A program made the translations under genes and the position numbers. Shown here in pieces: positions 10,058 to 19,295 of a stretch of 64,000 nt of DNA (positions within the stretch are counted from its first letter, which is position 1; the number at the start of each line of letters is the position of its first letter). This DNA is from a bacterium (GTDB lineage Bacteria > Myxococcota_A > Bradymonadia > UBA7976 > UBA1532), in contig JAUHXC010000001.1 in the NCBI GenBank assembly GCA_030427205.1, forward strand, positions 62,001 to 126,000. The letters are read 5' to 3'. The notes under the pieces were generated by a model. The model worked only from the letters and a program-made list of their open reading frames with translations. It made no database searches and was not told where the DNA came from.

Positions 10058-11608
10058 ATGTCGAGCGACCTGATGCAGAAAGTGATCTCGCTGTGCAAGC
10101 GGCGGGGTTTCGTCTTCCAGTCGTCGGAGATCTACGGCGGCCTGCGCAGCGCCTACGACTACGGCCCGCTCGGCGTCGAGCTCAAGCGCAACCTCATGAA
10201 CCGCTGGTGGCGGGACATGGTGCACAGCCGGGAAGACGTGGTGGGGCTCGACGCCTCGATCATCATGCACCCCCGTGTGTGGCAGGCGTCGGGGCATCTG
10301 GCCGGGTTCAGCGACCCGCTCGTCGACTGCAAGGTCTGCAAGGAGCGCTTCCGGGCCGACAAGGCCACCGTCGCCGCCGCCGGCGATCCGCTGACGTTGA
10401 CCTTCGCCGACAAGGGCCGGGCCAAGGTGGCGCAGCAGGTCATCGCCGAGCAGTTCGGCCGCGAGCTCGAGCGGCGGGGCAAGACCCTCATCGGCGCGGT
10501 GGCCGGCGATCGGGGCTATGTCTGCCCGGTGTGCGGCTCGCCGTTCCTCAGCGACGAGCGGCAGTTCAACCTGATGTTCCGCACCAGCATGGGCGCCGTC
10601 GACCCGATGGGCGCGGTGGCGTCGGCCATCGAGAGCGGCGCCTTCGCCGGGCTGTCGGGGCGTGAGCTGCGCGAGAAGCTCGACGGGCTGACCCGCGACA
10701 GCGCGGTCTACCTGCGGCCCGAGACGGCGCAGGCGATGTTCGTGCAGTTCGCCAACATCCAGCAGTCGATGGCGATGAAGGTGCCCTTCGGCATCGCCCA
10801 GATGGGCAAGTCGTTCCGCAACGAGATCACCGTCGAGCACTTCATCTTCCGCTCGTGCGAGTTCGAGCAGATGGAGATGGAGTTCTTCTGCGAGCCGGGC
10901 ACCGACGCCGAGTGGCTCGAGTACTGGTGCCAGCAGCGCATGGGCTGGTGGAGCCGCTACGCCAACGACCCCGAGAAGTTCCGCCTGCGGCCCCACGAGC
11001 CCGACGAGCTGGCCCACTACGCCAAGGGCTGCTACGACATCGAGTACCTCTACCCCTGGGGCTGGGGCGAGCTCGAGGGCGTCGCCAACCGCACCGACTA
11101 CGACCTCAAGAAGCACGCGGCGGCCAGCGGCTCGAAGCTGGAGTACTTCGACCCGGTCAAGCGGCAGCGCTACACCCCGTTCGTCATCGAGCCCGCCGCC
11201 GGCGCGACCCGCGGGGTGCTGGTCTACCTCATCGACGCCTACCGCGAAGAGGAGATCGAAGGCCCCAAGGGCACCGATACCCGCACCCTGCTCAAGCTGC
11301 ACCCGCAGCTGGCCCCGATCAAGGTGGCGGTGTTGCCGCTGGTGAAGAAGAACGGCATGCCCGAGAAGGCCCGCGCGGTCGTCGAGGCGTTCTTCAAGCG
11401 CGGCATCAACGCCAAGTACGACGAGCAGCACGCCATCGGCAAGCGCTACCGGCGCCACGACGAGATCGGCACCCCGTGGTGCCTGACCATCGACGGCGAG
11501 ACGCTGGAGAACGATACGATCACCATCCGCGATCGCGATACGATGCAGCAGCGGCGGATCTCGATCGACGACGCGGTCGGCGAGATCGAAGGTCTGCTGC
11601 GGGACTGA
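10058..11608 (+). CDS. glyQS: Glycyl-tRNA synthetase, dimeric (alpha2) type
   Basis: Class II synthetase that charges tRNA-Gly. The N-terminus (CKRRGFVFQSSEIYGG, YDYGPLGVELKRN) and the segment VGLDASIIMHPRVWQASGH are diagnostic of the eukaryote/archaea-like alpha2 form rather than the alpha2beta2 form. Two cysteine pairs (CKVCKERF and CPVCGSPF) flank an insertion, as in the family. Motif 2 (GIAQMGKSFRNEI, RSCEFEQMEMEFF) and the C-terminal anticodon domain (APIKVAVLPLVKKNG) are intact; 516 residues. The start is fixed by a strong TTGGAGGAG about 4 bp before the ATG. It is transcribed from its own candidate promoter and separated from the next gene by about 130 bp. Confidence 0.96.
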   Translation: MSSDLMQKVISLCKRRGFVFQSSEIYGGLRSAYDYGPLGVELKRNLMNRWWRDMVHSREDVVGLDASIIMHPRVWQASGHLAGFSDPLVDCKVCKERFRADKATVAAAGDPLTLTFADKGRAKVAQQVIAEQFGRELERRGKTLIGAVAGDRGYVCPVCGSPFLSDERQFNLMFRTSMGAVDPMGAVASAIESGAFAGLSGRELREKLDGLTRDSAVYLRPETAQAMFVQFANIQQSMAMKVPFGIAQMGKSFRNEITVEHFIFRSCEFEQMEMEFFCEPGTDAEWLEYWCQQRMGWWSRYANDPEKFRLRPHEPDELAHYAKGCYDIEYLYPWGWGELEGVANRTDYDLKKHAAASGSKLEYFDPVKRQRYTPFVIEPAAGATRGVLVYLIDAYREEEIEGPKGTDTRTLLKLHPQLAPIKVAVLPLVKKNGMPEKARAVVEAFFKRGINAKYDEQHAIGKRYRRHDEIGTPWCLTIDGETLENDTITIRDRDTMQQRRISIDDAVGEIEGLLRD

Positions 11609-11736
11609 ACCGCCCTCCGCGCGCCGCCGGCTCCGCCGTCCGGCGCGGGCCACGGCGCCGGCGCCGAAACCACGGCGGCCCGGGCGGACTCCCAAGATCC
11701 GGGCCGCCCGCCCGGGCTCGGCAACCGGAGGTGGCC

Positions 11737-12867
11737 ATGTTCCGCACCGCCTGGACCTTCGCTCACATCCGCGGGGTGCCGCTGCGGCTGCACGTCTCGC
11801 TGCTGTTCATCCTGCCGTTGATCGCCATGGGCGTGGCCTTCGAGGCCGCGCCGCGGCTGCTCGCCCGGCTGGGCATCCCCCTCGACGCCCTGGTGCTGCC
11901 GCCGCTCGCGATGGGTCTGATCCTGGCGGTGGCGCTCTTCGTCGCCGTGCTGCTGCACGAGCTGGCCCACGCCCTCGTCGCGCTGCGCCAGGGCGCGCGG
12001 GTGCGGGCGATCACGCTGATGGTGCTCGGCGGGGTGACCGAGATCGACCACGACGACGCGACGCCGGGCCAGGCGCTGTGGATGGCCTTCGCCGGCCCGC
12101 TCGTCAACCTGGTGCTCGCCGCCGTCAGCCTGCTCGCGGCCCGCCTGCCGCTCGGCGTCGACCTGCACGCCTTCTGCCTGCTCTTCGGCTTCATCAACCT
12201 CTTCCTGGCGATCTTCAACCTCATCCCGGCCTTCCCGCTCGACGGCGGGCGCATGCTCAAGGCGGCGCTGCGCTTCAAGCTGCCCGAAGAGAGCGCGACC
12301 CGACTCGCCGTCGGCCTCGGCCGGGGGCTCTCCCTGCTCGGGCTGATCTTCGGCCTCGTGCGCGGCGACCTCTTCCTGGCCATCGTCGCGCTCTTCCTCT
12401 TCACCGGCGCCGGCGCCGAGCTCTCGCAGGTGCAGGTGCGCACCGCGCTCGATGGGCTCGCCGCCCGCCAGGCGATGGTCACCCGGGTCGTCACCGTCGG
12501 CCCCGCCCGCCCGGCGACCTCGGTCGCGCGGCACATGCTCTTCCACGACGCCCAGGCGGCCATCGTGCGCGACCATACCCGGACCTACGGCGTGCTCCTG
12601 CCCGAAGACCTGCTCGACGAAGACGCCGAGGCCGGCGACCTCGTCGACGGCGAGCCGCTGTGGGCCCATGTGGACGACGCGCTCGGCCCGGTGGTGCGCG
12701 AGATGCGCTGGACCCGCAAGCCGGTCATCGTGCGCGACGACTGCAACATCCCGGTGGGCGTCGTCACCCTGCCCGAGATCAGCCGCGCCGCGCGGTTGCG
12801 GCGGCTCGCCGATCGGGCGCTGCAGCCCGGCGGGCGCCCGGTGGAGTCTGAAGAAACCGGCGCTTGA
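11737..12867 (+). CDS. M50 (site-2 protease family) membrane metalloprotease
   Basis: 376-residue intramembrane zinc protease of the SpoIVFB-like branch. Several hydrophobic helices run from residue 10 to about 225. The zinc motif HELAH is in the third helix, and the second motif NLIPAFPLDGGR completes the site. A cytoplasmic C-terminal part (about 230-376) has the length and sheet/helix alternation of a degenerate CBS pair (VTRVVTVGPARP..., KPVIVRDDCNIPVGVVTLPEI). It has no PDZ domain, unlike the RseP homologue at 32272. GGAGGTGGCC precedes the ATG. The natural substrate is unknown; members of this branch often process regulators or maintain envelope quality. Confidence 0.9.
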   Translation: MFRTAWTFAHIRGVPLRLHVSLLFILPLIAMGVAFEAAPRLLARLGIPLDALVLPPLAMGLILAVALFVAVLLHELAHALVALRQGARVRAITLMVLGGVTEIDHDDATPGQALWMAFAGPLVNLVLAAVSLLAARLPLGVDLHAFCLLFGFINLFLAIFNLIPAFPLDGGRMLKAALRFKLPEESATRLAVGLGRGLSLLGLIFGLVRGDLFLAIVALFLFTGAGAELSQVQVRTALDGLAARQAMVTRVVTVGPARPATSVARHMLFHDAQAAIVRDHTRTYGVLLPEDLLDEDAEAGDLVDGEPLWAHVDDALGPVVREMRWTRKPVIVRDDCNIPVGVVTLPEISRAARLRRLADRALQPGGRPVESEETGA

Positions 12868-12933
12868 GCCATGGCGCTGGCGGGCGAGCGCGGGCCACGA
12901 CCGGGTTTTTGCGTACCGATCCCGCGCCGCGAA

Positions 12934-12942
12934 TGCTAGAAA
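12934..12942 (+). promoter_or_regulatory. Candidate extended -10 of the crotonase gene
   Basis: TGC followed by TAGAAA, about 54 bp before the GTG start, in a locally A/T-richer stretch. No -35 at the right distance. Confidence 0.3.
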
Positions 12943-12995
12943 TGTGACCATCTGCGGCCCGGCGTGGGGATGCCGGACACAGAGGGGAGAACACC

Positions 12996-13802
12996 GTGCT
13001 CGACGTCAAGATCGACGGGCCGATCGCCCGTATCACGCTCAATCTGCCAGACAAGCTCAACGCCATGGGCCTGTGGTTCTGGGACGGCATGGCCGACGCC
13101 GTCGCGCAGGTCGACGCCGATCCGGCGGTCCGGGTGCTCATCGTCGATGGCGCCGGGCGGGCCTTCACCGCCGGCCTCGACCTGATGAGCATGATGAACA
13201 CCCTGCCCATCGGCAACGGCGGGCCGCCCGACGGCGCCCGTCAGGCGCGGCTGCACCAGCTCATCCGCGACTGGCAGGGGGCGATGACCAGCCTCGAGCG
13301 CAGCCGGGTGCCGGTGATCGCCGCGGTGCACGGCTACTGCCTCGGCGCCGGCCTCGACCTGATCACCGCCTGCGACATCCGGCTCGCGTCGGCCGACGCC
13401 ACCTTCGGGGTGCGCGAGACCCGCATGGCGATCGTCGCCGACGTGGGCACGCTGCAGCGGCTGCCGCGCATCGTGGGGCCGGGCATCACCCGCGAGCTGG
13501 TCTTCACCGGCCGCGACTTCGACGCCGCCTACGCCGAGCGCATCGGGCTGATCAACCGGGTGCTGCCCGACCACGCGGCCTTGCGCGAAGCGGCCGACGC
13601 CATGGCCCGGCAGATCGCCGAGAACCCGCCGCTGGCGGTTCAGGGGGCCAAGCGGGTGCTCAACGAGGCGGTGCGGGCCGACATCGACCGCGGGCTGGAG
13701 TACGTCGCCACCTGGAACGCGGCGCACCTCGTCACCCAGGATCTGGGCATGGCGGTGGCGGCGTTCGTCTCCAAGCAGAAGCCCGAATACGCGGGGCGGT
13801 GA
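12996..13802 (+). CDS. Crotonase-family protein, delta3,5-delta2,4-dienoyl-CoA isomerase-like
   Basis: 268-residue enoyl-CoA hydratase/isomerase superfamily enzyme. The oxyanion hole is formed by the AFTAGLDL and GYCLGAGLDL segments. It keeps the three acidic residues that define dienoyl-CoA isomerases (ECH1): Asp121 in GAGLDLITACD, Glu141 in VRETRM and Asp149 in ADVGTLQRLP. The last motif is nearly identical to the eukaryotic enzyme. It would act in beta-oxidation of unsaturated fatty acids in the cytoplasm. The start is GTG at 12996, with AGGGGAG upstream. The next gene follows after 4 bp, so the two are probably co-transcribed. Other beta-oxidation genes are not in the window. Specific activity is inferred from the residues only. 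Confidence 0.9.
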   Translation: MLDVKIDGPIARITLNLPDKLNAMGLWFWDGMADAVAQVDADPAVRVLIVDGAGRAFTAGLDLMSMMNTLPIGNGGPPDGARQARLHQLIRDWQGAMTSLERSRVPVIAAVHGYCLGAGLDLITACDIRLASADATFGVRETRMAIVADVGTLQRLPRIVGPGITRELVFTGRDFDAAYAERIGLINRVLPDHAALREAADAMARQIAENPPLAVQGAKRVLNEAVRADIDRGLEYVATWNAAHLVTQDLGMAVAAFVSKQKPEYAGR

Positions 13803-13806
13803 ACCC

Positions 13807-15333
13807 ATGAGCGGCAAGAGCACCGCCGACCTCGACGAGCTGCCCGACGCCTTCGAAGCGCAGGGGGCCGAGCTCGAGGCCATCCAACAGCGCATCGCCC
13901 GGCTGCACCGTCGGCTGGCCGAGACGCCCTCGGTGGACGACGAGCGTAAGCTCGACGAGCTGCGTGAGGCCCGCGACGAGAAGCTGACCCGCTGGGCGAT
14001 GCTGGCGCTCGAGTGGCGCTTCGCCGGGGGCCGCATCACGTTGGGCCCGGGCGACGGGCGGCCCGAGCCGCGCGCCGGCGAGTCCTCCGACGACCCCGCG
14101 CCGCGCGCGCTCGCCGCGGCGGTCGGCACCACCGTCGATACGGCGCTGCTGGTGTCCGCGCCCGATCCCGACCCGGAAGAGGCCGAGGAAGACGAGGACG
14201 ACGACGACATGGTCGACCTGTCGATCATCGACAGCCTCGTCCTCGGCAGCGCCAACTGGTCCCATCAGACCTTCGACCCCGGCTTCAGCATCGAGGCGCT
14301 GCACGAGATCATCCTCCGGCTGGGCCCGCCGCGGGACAACCTGAGCCACGACGAGCTGCTGGCCGAGGCCGCGGTGCTCGATACCGAGCTGACCCGCATC
14401 AGCCGCTGGGGGCAGTTCCCGCGGGCCATTCAGCGGTCGCTGCTGGGCCTGGTCGCCTGCCGCATGCGCCGCCTGCAGGACGATACCCCCTCGGCGGTGC
14501 GGGTGGTGCTCGAGCTGCAGCTGCGGCGGGGCTTCGCCCGGCTGACGCAGTTCAGCAGCGAGTATCAGCCCGGCTGGGTCACCGGCCTGAGCCGGCAGCA
14601 CAAGCCGGAGAGCGACAGCTGGCTGAGCGACGCGCAGTATTGGTGGAACACCCTGCAGCGCGAGCTGGGCAGCCTGGCCATCGAGCAGCAGAAGGCCAGC
14701 CTCAACCCGGAGGTCTCGCTCAACGACCTGCGGGGCGTGCTCGACGCGCCCGACCCCGACGCCGAGCGGGTCAAGAAGGCCACCAACCGGGCCCTGCGCT
14801 CGGGCGTGGCCCCCGAAGACCCGCGGCTGGTGCGGCTGCTCGAGCCGCACCTCAAGCTCATCGGCGGCGACAAGAACCTCAAGCGGGTCCGCCGGGCCAT
14901 CCGGGTCAGCGCGCCGCTCGAAGGCGACATGGGCTCGATGGACGAGCTGCTCGAGCCGCCGCCCGAGGCCTGGGCCTTCTTCGACCGCACCCACGGCAAG
15001 CGGGCGGCGCTGGTCGGCGGCGAGCCGCGGGAGAAGCGCCGCGAAGCCATCGAAGAGGCGCTGGGCTTCGCCGAGCTGGAGTGGGTCAACGGCTACGAGG
15101 TGCGCACGGTGCAGAGCCTCGCCGAGCGCATCAAGGGCCGGGCGGTCGAGTTCGTGATCCTGCTGGGGCGCTTCATCAACCACAAAGTCACCGACATCGT
15201 GCTGCCGGCGTGCAACGCGTCGGAGATCGACTGGGTGATGGTGCGCCAGGGTTATGGCATCAACCAGATCAAGCAGGCCATCGAGCGCTATCTGGGCGAT
15301 CGCGGCGAGCAGGTCGAGGACATGACGATCTGA
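13807..15333 (+). CDS. Protein with C-terminal DUF2325-like domain
   Basis: 508-residue cytoplasmic protein. The first 60 residues are a charged helical coiled-coil-like segment, followed by a very acidic linker (about 120-137, run of Glu/Asp). The middle is alpha-helical with no match I know. The last 110 residues (RAALVGGEPREKRREAIEEA, FVILLGRFINHKVTDIVLPAC, DWVMVRQGYG) follow the DUF2325 pattern: a nucleotide-fold-like VGG start and a conserved H/K...C patch. Function of that domain is not established. It sits 4 bp after the crotonase gene. The downstream intergenic region (15334-15469) is unusually A/T-rich for this genome but holds no gene. Confidence 0.82.
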   Translation: MSGKSTADLDELPDAFEAQGAELEAIQQRIARLHRRLAETPSVDDERKLDELREARDEKLTRWAMLALEWRFAGGRITLGPGDGRPEPRAGESSDDPAPRALAAAVGTTVDTALLVSAPDPDPEEAEEDEDDDDMVDLSIIDSLVLGSANWSHQTFDPGFSIEALHEIILRLGPPRDNLSHDELLAEAAVLDTELTRISRWGQFPRAIQRSLLGLVACRMRRLQDDTPSAVRVVLELQLRRGFARLTQFSSEYQPGWVTGLSRQHKPESDSWLSDAQYWWNTLQRELGSLAIEQQKASLNPEVSLNDLRGVLDAPDPDAERVKKATNRALRSGVAPEDPRLVRLLEPHLKLIGGDKNLKRVRRAIRVSAPLEGDMGSMDELLEPPPEAWAFFDRTHGKRAALVGGEPREKRREAIEEALGFAELEWVNGYEVRTVQSLAERIKGRAVEFVILLGRFINHKVTDIVLPACNASEIDWVMVRQGYGINQIKQAIERYLGDRGEQVEDMTI

Positions 15334-15469
15334 ATCGGCGGCCGGAAGAGCGAGAAAACGCCATCGATTTCGAGCACTTGTGAAGAATATTCAAGAAATC
15401 CGGAGAAAATCAGAACTTCCTCGGCCCTCACCCGTTCGGAGCGGACATCACCCCAGCGGAGGTCACCCC

Positions 15470-16057
15470 ATGAAGTTCGTTGCCCTGGCCCTCACCGTCG
15501 CCCTCGCCGCCCTCGCCGCCCCCACCACCGCCGACGCCTGCGCGATGCGCAAGGTGCACGTGCCGGTCCAGGAGATGGTCGCCGACTCGCACTTCCAGAA
15601 GGGGCTCGAGGCCGAGGCCCGCGGCCAGACCCGGGCCGCCATCCGCCACTTCGAGCGGGCGATGAACGCCGACGGGGCGCAGGCGACCCGGGCCGACGCG
15701 GCGCTGCGGGCCGCCCGGCTGCACGATACGCTCGGCCGCACCGAGCGCGCCATCGCGCGGCTGACCCGCGGCGTGGCCCTCGACGGCGAGCACTTCGAAC
15801 TGCGCCTCGAGCTGGGCCGCAAGCTGATCACCCGTGACGCCGCCGGCGCCGTCGCGCAGCTCGAGGCCGCCCGCGATCTGGACCGCATGGCGGCGCAGGT
15901 CTACCCCGAGCTGGCCATCGCCCACGCGAAGCTCGGCCAGCGGGAAGAGGCCCAGCGCTACCTGATCACCGCCAAGGGCCTGGGCGCCGCGCCCGAGCGG
16001 GTCCTGGCCGCCGAGAAGGCGCTGGCCGGCGTGACCGGCGTCGCGGCCGTCCTGTGA
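15470..16057 (+). CDS. Exported TPR protein
   Basis: 195 residues with a Sec signal peptide (KFVALALTVALAALAAPTTADA). From residue 45 on come tandem TPR-type helix pairs (HFQKGLEAEARGQTRAAIRHF, RAARLHDTLGRTERAIARLT, AIAHAKLGQREEAQRYL). GGAGGTCACCCC precedes the ATG at 15470. Its stop overlaps the start of the next gene (TGATG), so it is translationally coupled to a multihaem cytochrome and probably serves as its periplasmic scaffold or assembly partner; this is inference from context. Confidence 0.86.
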   Translation: MKFVALALTVALAALAAPTTADACAMRKVHVPVQEMVADSHFQKGLEAEARGQTRAAIRHFERAMNADGAQATRADAALRAARLHDTLGRTERAIARLTRGVALDGEHFELRLELGRKLITRDAAGAVAQLEAARDLDRMAAQVYPELAIAHAKLGQREEAQRYLITAKGLGAAPERVLAAEKALAGVTGVAAVL

Positions 16058-17424
16058 TGCACCGCGCCCGTCGCCGCGCGGGCGCGCGCCTCGCCCCCCT
16101 CGTCGCCCTCACGCACCTCGCCGCGCTGGCGACCGTCGCCTTCGCCGCCTCCCCCGCCGCCGCCCTCTCGCCGCAGGCCCTCGAAGGGCGCGCGGTCATG
16201 GAAAAGGCGCAGTGCACCCGCTGCCACGCCGTCACCGACGCCAGCGCCCCCAAAGACGCGCTGGGCCACGGCATCGCCCCGATCGAGCGGGCGATGAACT
16301 GCGTGACCTGCCACCAGTGGATCCTGAATACGAAGGGCGACGCCGAGGCCATCGCCCGCCAGCGGCAGACCTTCCCCGACTGGGATCGCTACCTCGAGAC
16401 CATCGTGCACTTCCGGCTGCTGCCCGACCTGGGCACGCTGACCCGGCGGGTCGATCCGGCCTTCGTGCGCCGCTTCCTCGACGCGCCGTTCGATCTGCGC
16501 CCGCACCTCGACGAGTCGATGATCCCGCTGCGGCTGTCGGCGGCCGAGAAGGACGCGGTGGTGGCCTACCTGACCGCGCTGAACGGGGCGGCGGCGGTGA
16601 AGCCCGCCGCGCCGGCCGCCACGCCGCCCGCCAAGGCCCCCGACGCGCAGGCGATCGCGACGGGCCGGCAGGCGTTCCTGACGTCGGGCTGCCCCACGTG
16701 CCACGTCATGGGCCCCGAGCCGCTGGTGCCGGGCTACGGCGCGGCGTTCTTCGCGGCGATGGGCGATCAGGCGCTGCTGGCCCCCGACCTGCGCTTCGTG
16801 CGCCAGCGCATCCCGCGGGCGACCCTGGTGGCGTTCATCCAGAACCCGACGGCCATCGACCCCACCTCGCGCATGCCGGCGCTGGGGGTCACCGCCGAGC
16901 GGGCGGGTCAGATCGCCGACTTCCTGCTGCACGCGCCGCTGCCCGATGGCGCCGCGCCGGAGCCGGCGATGAGCGCGGCCAAGCCGCTCGCCCGCGAGGT
17001 GGGCTGGGACGAGGTCTACGAAGAGGTCCTGGGCCTGATCTGCGTGCACTGCCATATGCACCCGGAGAGCAACAACGGCGACGGCGGCGCGGGCAATACG
17101 GGCGGGCTGGGCTTCGCCGGGCTGCAGCTCGATCTGGAGACCTACGCCGGCGTGAAGCGCGGGCTGGTGCGCGATGGCAAGCGGGTCTCGATCGTCGATC
17201 CGCCCGCGCCGGGTCAGCCGCCGCTGCTGCTCGCCGCGCTGCTGCGGCGCCACGCCGAGGCCGGCCGCGACGTGCGCCCGCCGTACAGCGGCCATCGGGC
17301 CGACGCCCGCGGCGCCGACCCGCAGCGGCCGGGCATGCCGCTCGGTCTGCCGCCGCTGCCGCCGGAGAAGGTGCGCATGATCGCCACCTGGCTGGCTCAG
17401 GGCGCGCCCGGCCCGGGCGGCTGA
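16057..17424 (+). CDS. Periplasmic tetrahaem c-type cytochrome-like protein
   Basis: About 455 residues with a twin-basic then hydrophobic signal region (LVALTHLAALATVAFAASPAAA). Four CxxCH haem-attachment motifs are present: CTRCH and CVTCH in the first third, CPTCH in the middle and CVHCH in the last third. They are spread over three cytochrome-c-like modules separated by an Ala/Pro linker. It would carry electrons in the periplasm. The ATG at 16057 overlaps the stop of the TPR gene; a GTG one codon earlier is equally possible. No oxidase or reductase gene is adjacent, so donor and acceptor are unknown. The C-terminus is proline-rich. Confidence 0.88.
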   Translation: MHRARRRAGARLAPLVALTHLAALATVAFAASPAAALSPQALEGRAVMEKAQCTRCHAVTDASAPKDALGHGIAPIERAMNCVTCHQWILNTKGDAEAIARQRQTFPDWDRYLETIVHFRLLPDLGTLTRRVDPAFVRRFLDAPFDLRPHLDESMIPLRLSAAEKDAVVAYLTALNGAAAVKPAAPAATPPAKAPDAQAIATGRQAFLTSGCPTCHVMGPEPLVPGYGAAFFAAMGDQALLAPDLRFVRQRIPRATLVAFIQNPTAIDPTSRMPALGVTAERAGQIADFLLHAPLPDGAAPEPAMSAAKPLAREVGWDEVYEEVLGLICVHCHMHPESNNGDGGAGNTGGLGFAGLQLDLETYAGVKRGLVRDGKRVSIVDPPAPGQPPLLLAALLRRHAEAGRDVRPPYSGHRADARGADPQRPGMPLGLPPLPPEKVRMIATWLAQGAPGPGG

Positions 17425-17452
17425 GCCGCGGTCGGTCGGGTCGAGAGGTCGG

Positions 17453-17815
17453 TCAGGTCAGCCAGCCGGAGACCGCGCCGGCGAAGCCCATCGTCAACGC
17501 CAGCCCGAACAATCCGCCGAAGCTTTCGATCTCGAACTGGTCGCCGACGACGCCGTCGGCCAGCTTGAGCAGGATCATGTTGACGATGGTGTGGATGAAC
17601 AGCGCGAAGATGCCCAGGGTGACGATGATCGCCGGGATGCTGAGGATGGTGATCAGCGGGGTGATCAGCCAGCCGAGCAGCACGTTGAGCACGCCGAACG
17701 CCGCGGCGGCGCCGAAGGCGGTGCCCCAATCCTTGACGTGCACCGACGACATCAGGTTGGCGCCGAGCATCAGCGCGGCGGCGAAGACGACCCAGGTGAT
17801 GAGCAGATCGATCAT
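17453..17815 (-). CDS. Small four-TM membrane protein, phage-holin-4-like family (PF04020 type)
   Basis: 120 residues with four predicted membrane helices: ITWVVFAAALMLGANLM, AAFGVLNVLLGWLI, IPAIIVTLGIFALFIHTIVNMILL and GLFGLALTMGFAGAVSGWL. The pattern fits the mycobacterial-type 4-TM family, which is widespread on bacterial chromosomes and despite its name has no shown holin function there. The gene ends 28 bp from the convergent cytochrome gene. The ATG at 17815 has GGGAGT upstream. Confidence 0.85.
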   Translation of the reverse strand: MIDLLITWVVFAAALMLGANLMSSVHVKDWGTAFGAAAAFGVLNVLLGWLITPLITILSIPAIIVTLGIFALFIHTIVNMILLKLADGVVGDQFEIESFGGLFGLALTMGFAGAVSGWLT

Positions 17816-17845
17816 GGGGTGACTCCCGAAGCTGTGGGGCCGACG

Positions 17846-18478
17846 TCAGATGTCGGCTGCGCGAAGAGGGATGCGCTCGACGAGCAAACCGTGACCGCCT
17901 CGGCGGGCGATGGTCAAGACCCGTGACGGCCGACCGCGATCGTCATCGAGGAAGCGCAGCGCCGCGCAGGTCAACCCGGCCCCGTCGAGCGCGAGCAGCA
18001 GCGCGGGCAGCCGATCGGCGTCGAAGACGAAGACCGCCTGCCCGTGGGGCAAGAGCAGCCGCGCCGCCGCCCGGGCGAAGTCCGCCACGTCGCCGTACAG
18101 GGCGTGGGTCGCCGCCCGCTGCGGGCCGGCGTCGGGGCCCGTCGGCGCGCGGCCCCAGCCGGGCGGATAGAAGGGCGGGTTGGCCAGCACCAGCTCGAAG
18201 CGGGGGCGCAGCGGCAGCCGGCGCACGTCGGCCCGCACCACGGCGAAAGGCCCCGCCGGATCGAGGCGCGCGTTGAGCCGGGCCCGCTCGGCGGCCGCCC
18301 CGTGCAGCTCGACCCCGATCCGCGCGCCGACGTGCGGATGCACCTCGGCCAGGGCCCGCAGCAGGATGCCGTTGCCGCAGCCGAGGTCGACGGCGCGATC
18401 GCCGGCCCTCACCGGGGCGAAGCGGGCCAGGTCGAAGGCCCAGGGGCACGGGCGGAAGCCGCGGCGGGCGCGGACCAT
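17846..18478 (-). CDS. SAM-dependent methyltransferase, TrmN6/YfiC-like
   Basis: Class I methyltransferase. The SAM-binding motif I is VDLGCGNGILLRA and the catalytic motif ANPPFYPPG is the NPPF type used for N6-methylation of adenine, as in tRNA1(Val) A37 methyltransferase; tRNA modification is the likely role. From the ATG at 18478 it is 210 residues. Family similarity seems to begin about 10-15 residues earlier (a CIEPFGRGW-like segment), where only CTG codons (for example at 18520) could start, so the true start is uncertain. It follows the TerB-like gene on the same strand. Confidence 0.83.
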   Translation of the reverse strand: MVRARRGFRPCPWAFDLARFAPVRAGDRAVDLGCGNGILLRALAEVHPHVGARIGVELHGAAAERARLNARLDPAGPFAVVRADVRRLPLRPRFELVLANPPFYPPGWGRAPTGPDAGPQRAATHALYGDVADFARAAARLLLPHGQAVFVFDADRLPALLLALDGAGLTCAALRFLDDDRGRPSRVLTIARRGGHGLLVERIPLRAADI

Positions 18479-18600
18479 CCACCCGCGGCCGAAGGGCTCG
18501 ATACAGGCATCGGAAGGCAGGGATGCGCCGGCGCGCGCGAGGGCGGCCCGACCCGAGCGTGGCGGGGCGTCGGGTGATGCGCAGGGCGGGAGCCGGTCGG

Positions 18601-19209
18601 TCAGAGCTTGCCGAGCAGCTTGTCGGCGGCGTCGCCCTTCTCGTTGGTGAGCTTGCGCGCGATCTCGCGCAGCGCGGCCTTCTCGTCGGCGTCGACCCGC
18701 CCCCACAGCCCGAAGACGCCGCCGCTGGCGTCGGCGACCCGCCACGCCAGATCGACGAGGTTGGCCTTGGCCTTCTCGCCCTCGCCGGCGGGCAGCGCGG
18801 CCACCATGTGGTGGATGAACGACAGCGCCGCGTCGAAGTACTCGTTCGAGGGGCGCTTCTCGAGCATGCCCTCGAGGGCGGCGCGGGCCTCGCCGGTGAC
18901 CCCGGTGGTCTCGGCCGCTTCGAGCAAGAGCTCGCGCTCACCGGCCTGGATCTCACCGTCGGCCCAGGCCACCTGCAGCAGCGGCACCAGGTGCAGGACC
19001 GGGATGGTCTCCTTCTTGACGCCGAGCCCGGCGAGCTTGGCGATCAGCGCGTCGTCGGTCAGGCCGGTCTCGGCCTTGATCGCCTCGGCGCTCTCCTGCC
19101 GCGCCATCTTCTCGCGCAGCTGCTCGATGAGCTTCTGGTCCTGGCGGTGGAAGTAGCTCTCTTCTTGCGCCCGCTCGAGGGGCTCGAGGGGGTTGTTCGG
19201 CTTGCTCAC
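18601..19209 (-). CDS. TerB/DUF533-like protein
   Basis: 202-residue soluble, mostly helical protein. The middle (IPVLHLVPLLQVAWADGEIQ..., ERELLLEAAE) matches the TerB-like helical bundle with its conserved WADGEI acidic site; a second similar stretch (GRVDADEKAALREIARKL) lies near the C-terminus. TerB-like domains are linked to membrane stress and metal sensing, but the precise role is unknown. The GTG start at 19209 is preceded by AGAGGTGTCAC, the best ribosome-binding site in the region, so I prefer it over longer frames. No other ter genes are present. Confidence 0.85.
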   Translation of the reverse strand: MSKPNNPLEPLERAQEESYFHRQDQKLIEQLREKMARQESAEAIKAETGLTDDALIAKLAGLGVKKETIPVLHLVPLLQVAWADGEIQAGERELLLEAAETTGVTGEARAALEGMLEKRPSNEYFDAALSFIHHMVAALPAGEGEKAKANLVDLAWRVADASGGVFGLWGRVDADEKAALREIARKLTNEKGDAADKLLGKL

Positions 19210-19295
19210 GTGACACCTCTCGCTCCGGGGGGCCTGCGGCCCGGACCCGTGCTGTGTACCCCCACCGGCAATCCAGTTCAAGCGCGGTCGACAGT

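Noticed and set aside
9848-11695. Minus-strand frame of over 600 codons opposite glyQS
   Set aside because: Shadow of the synthetase gene, no motif.
17453-17815. Prophage holin
   Set aside because: The family is common on chromosomes, and no phage gene is near.
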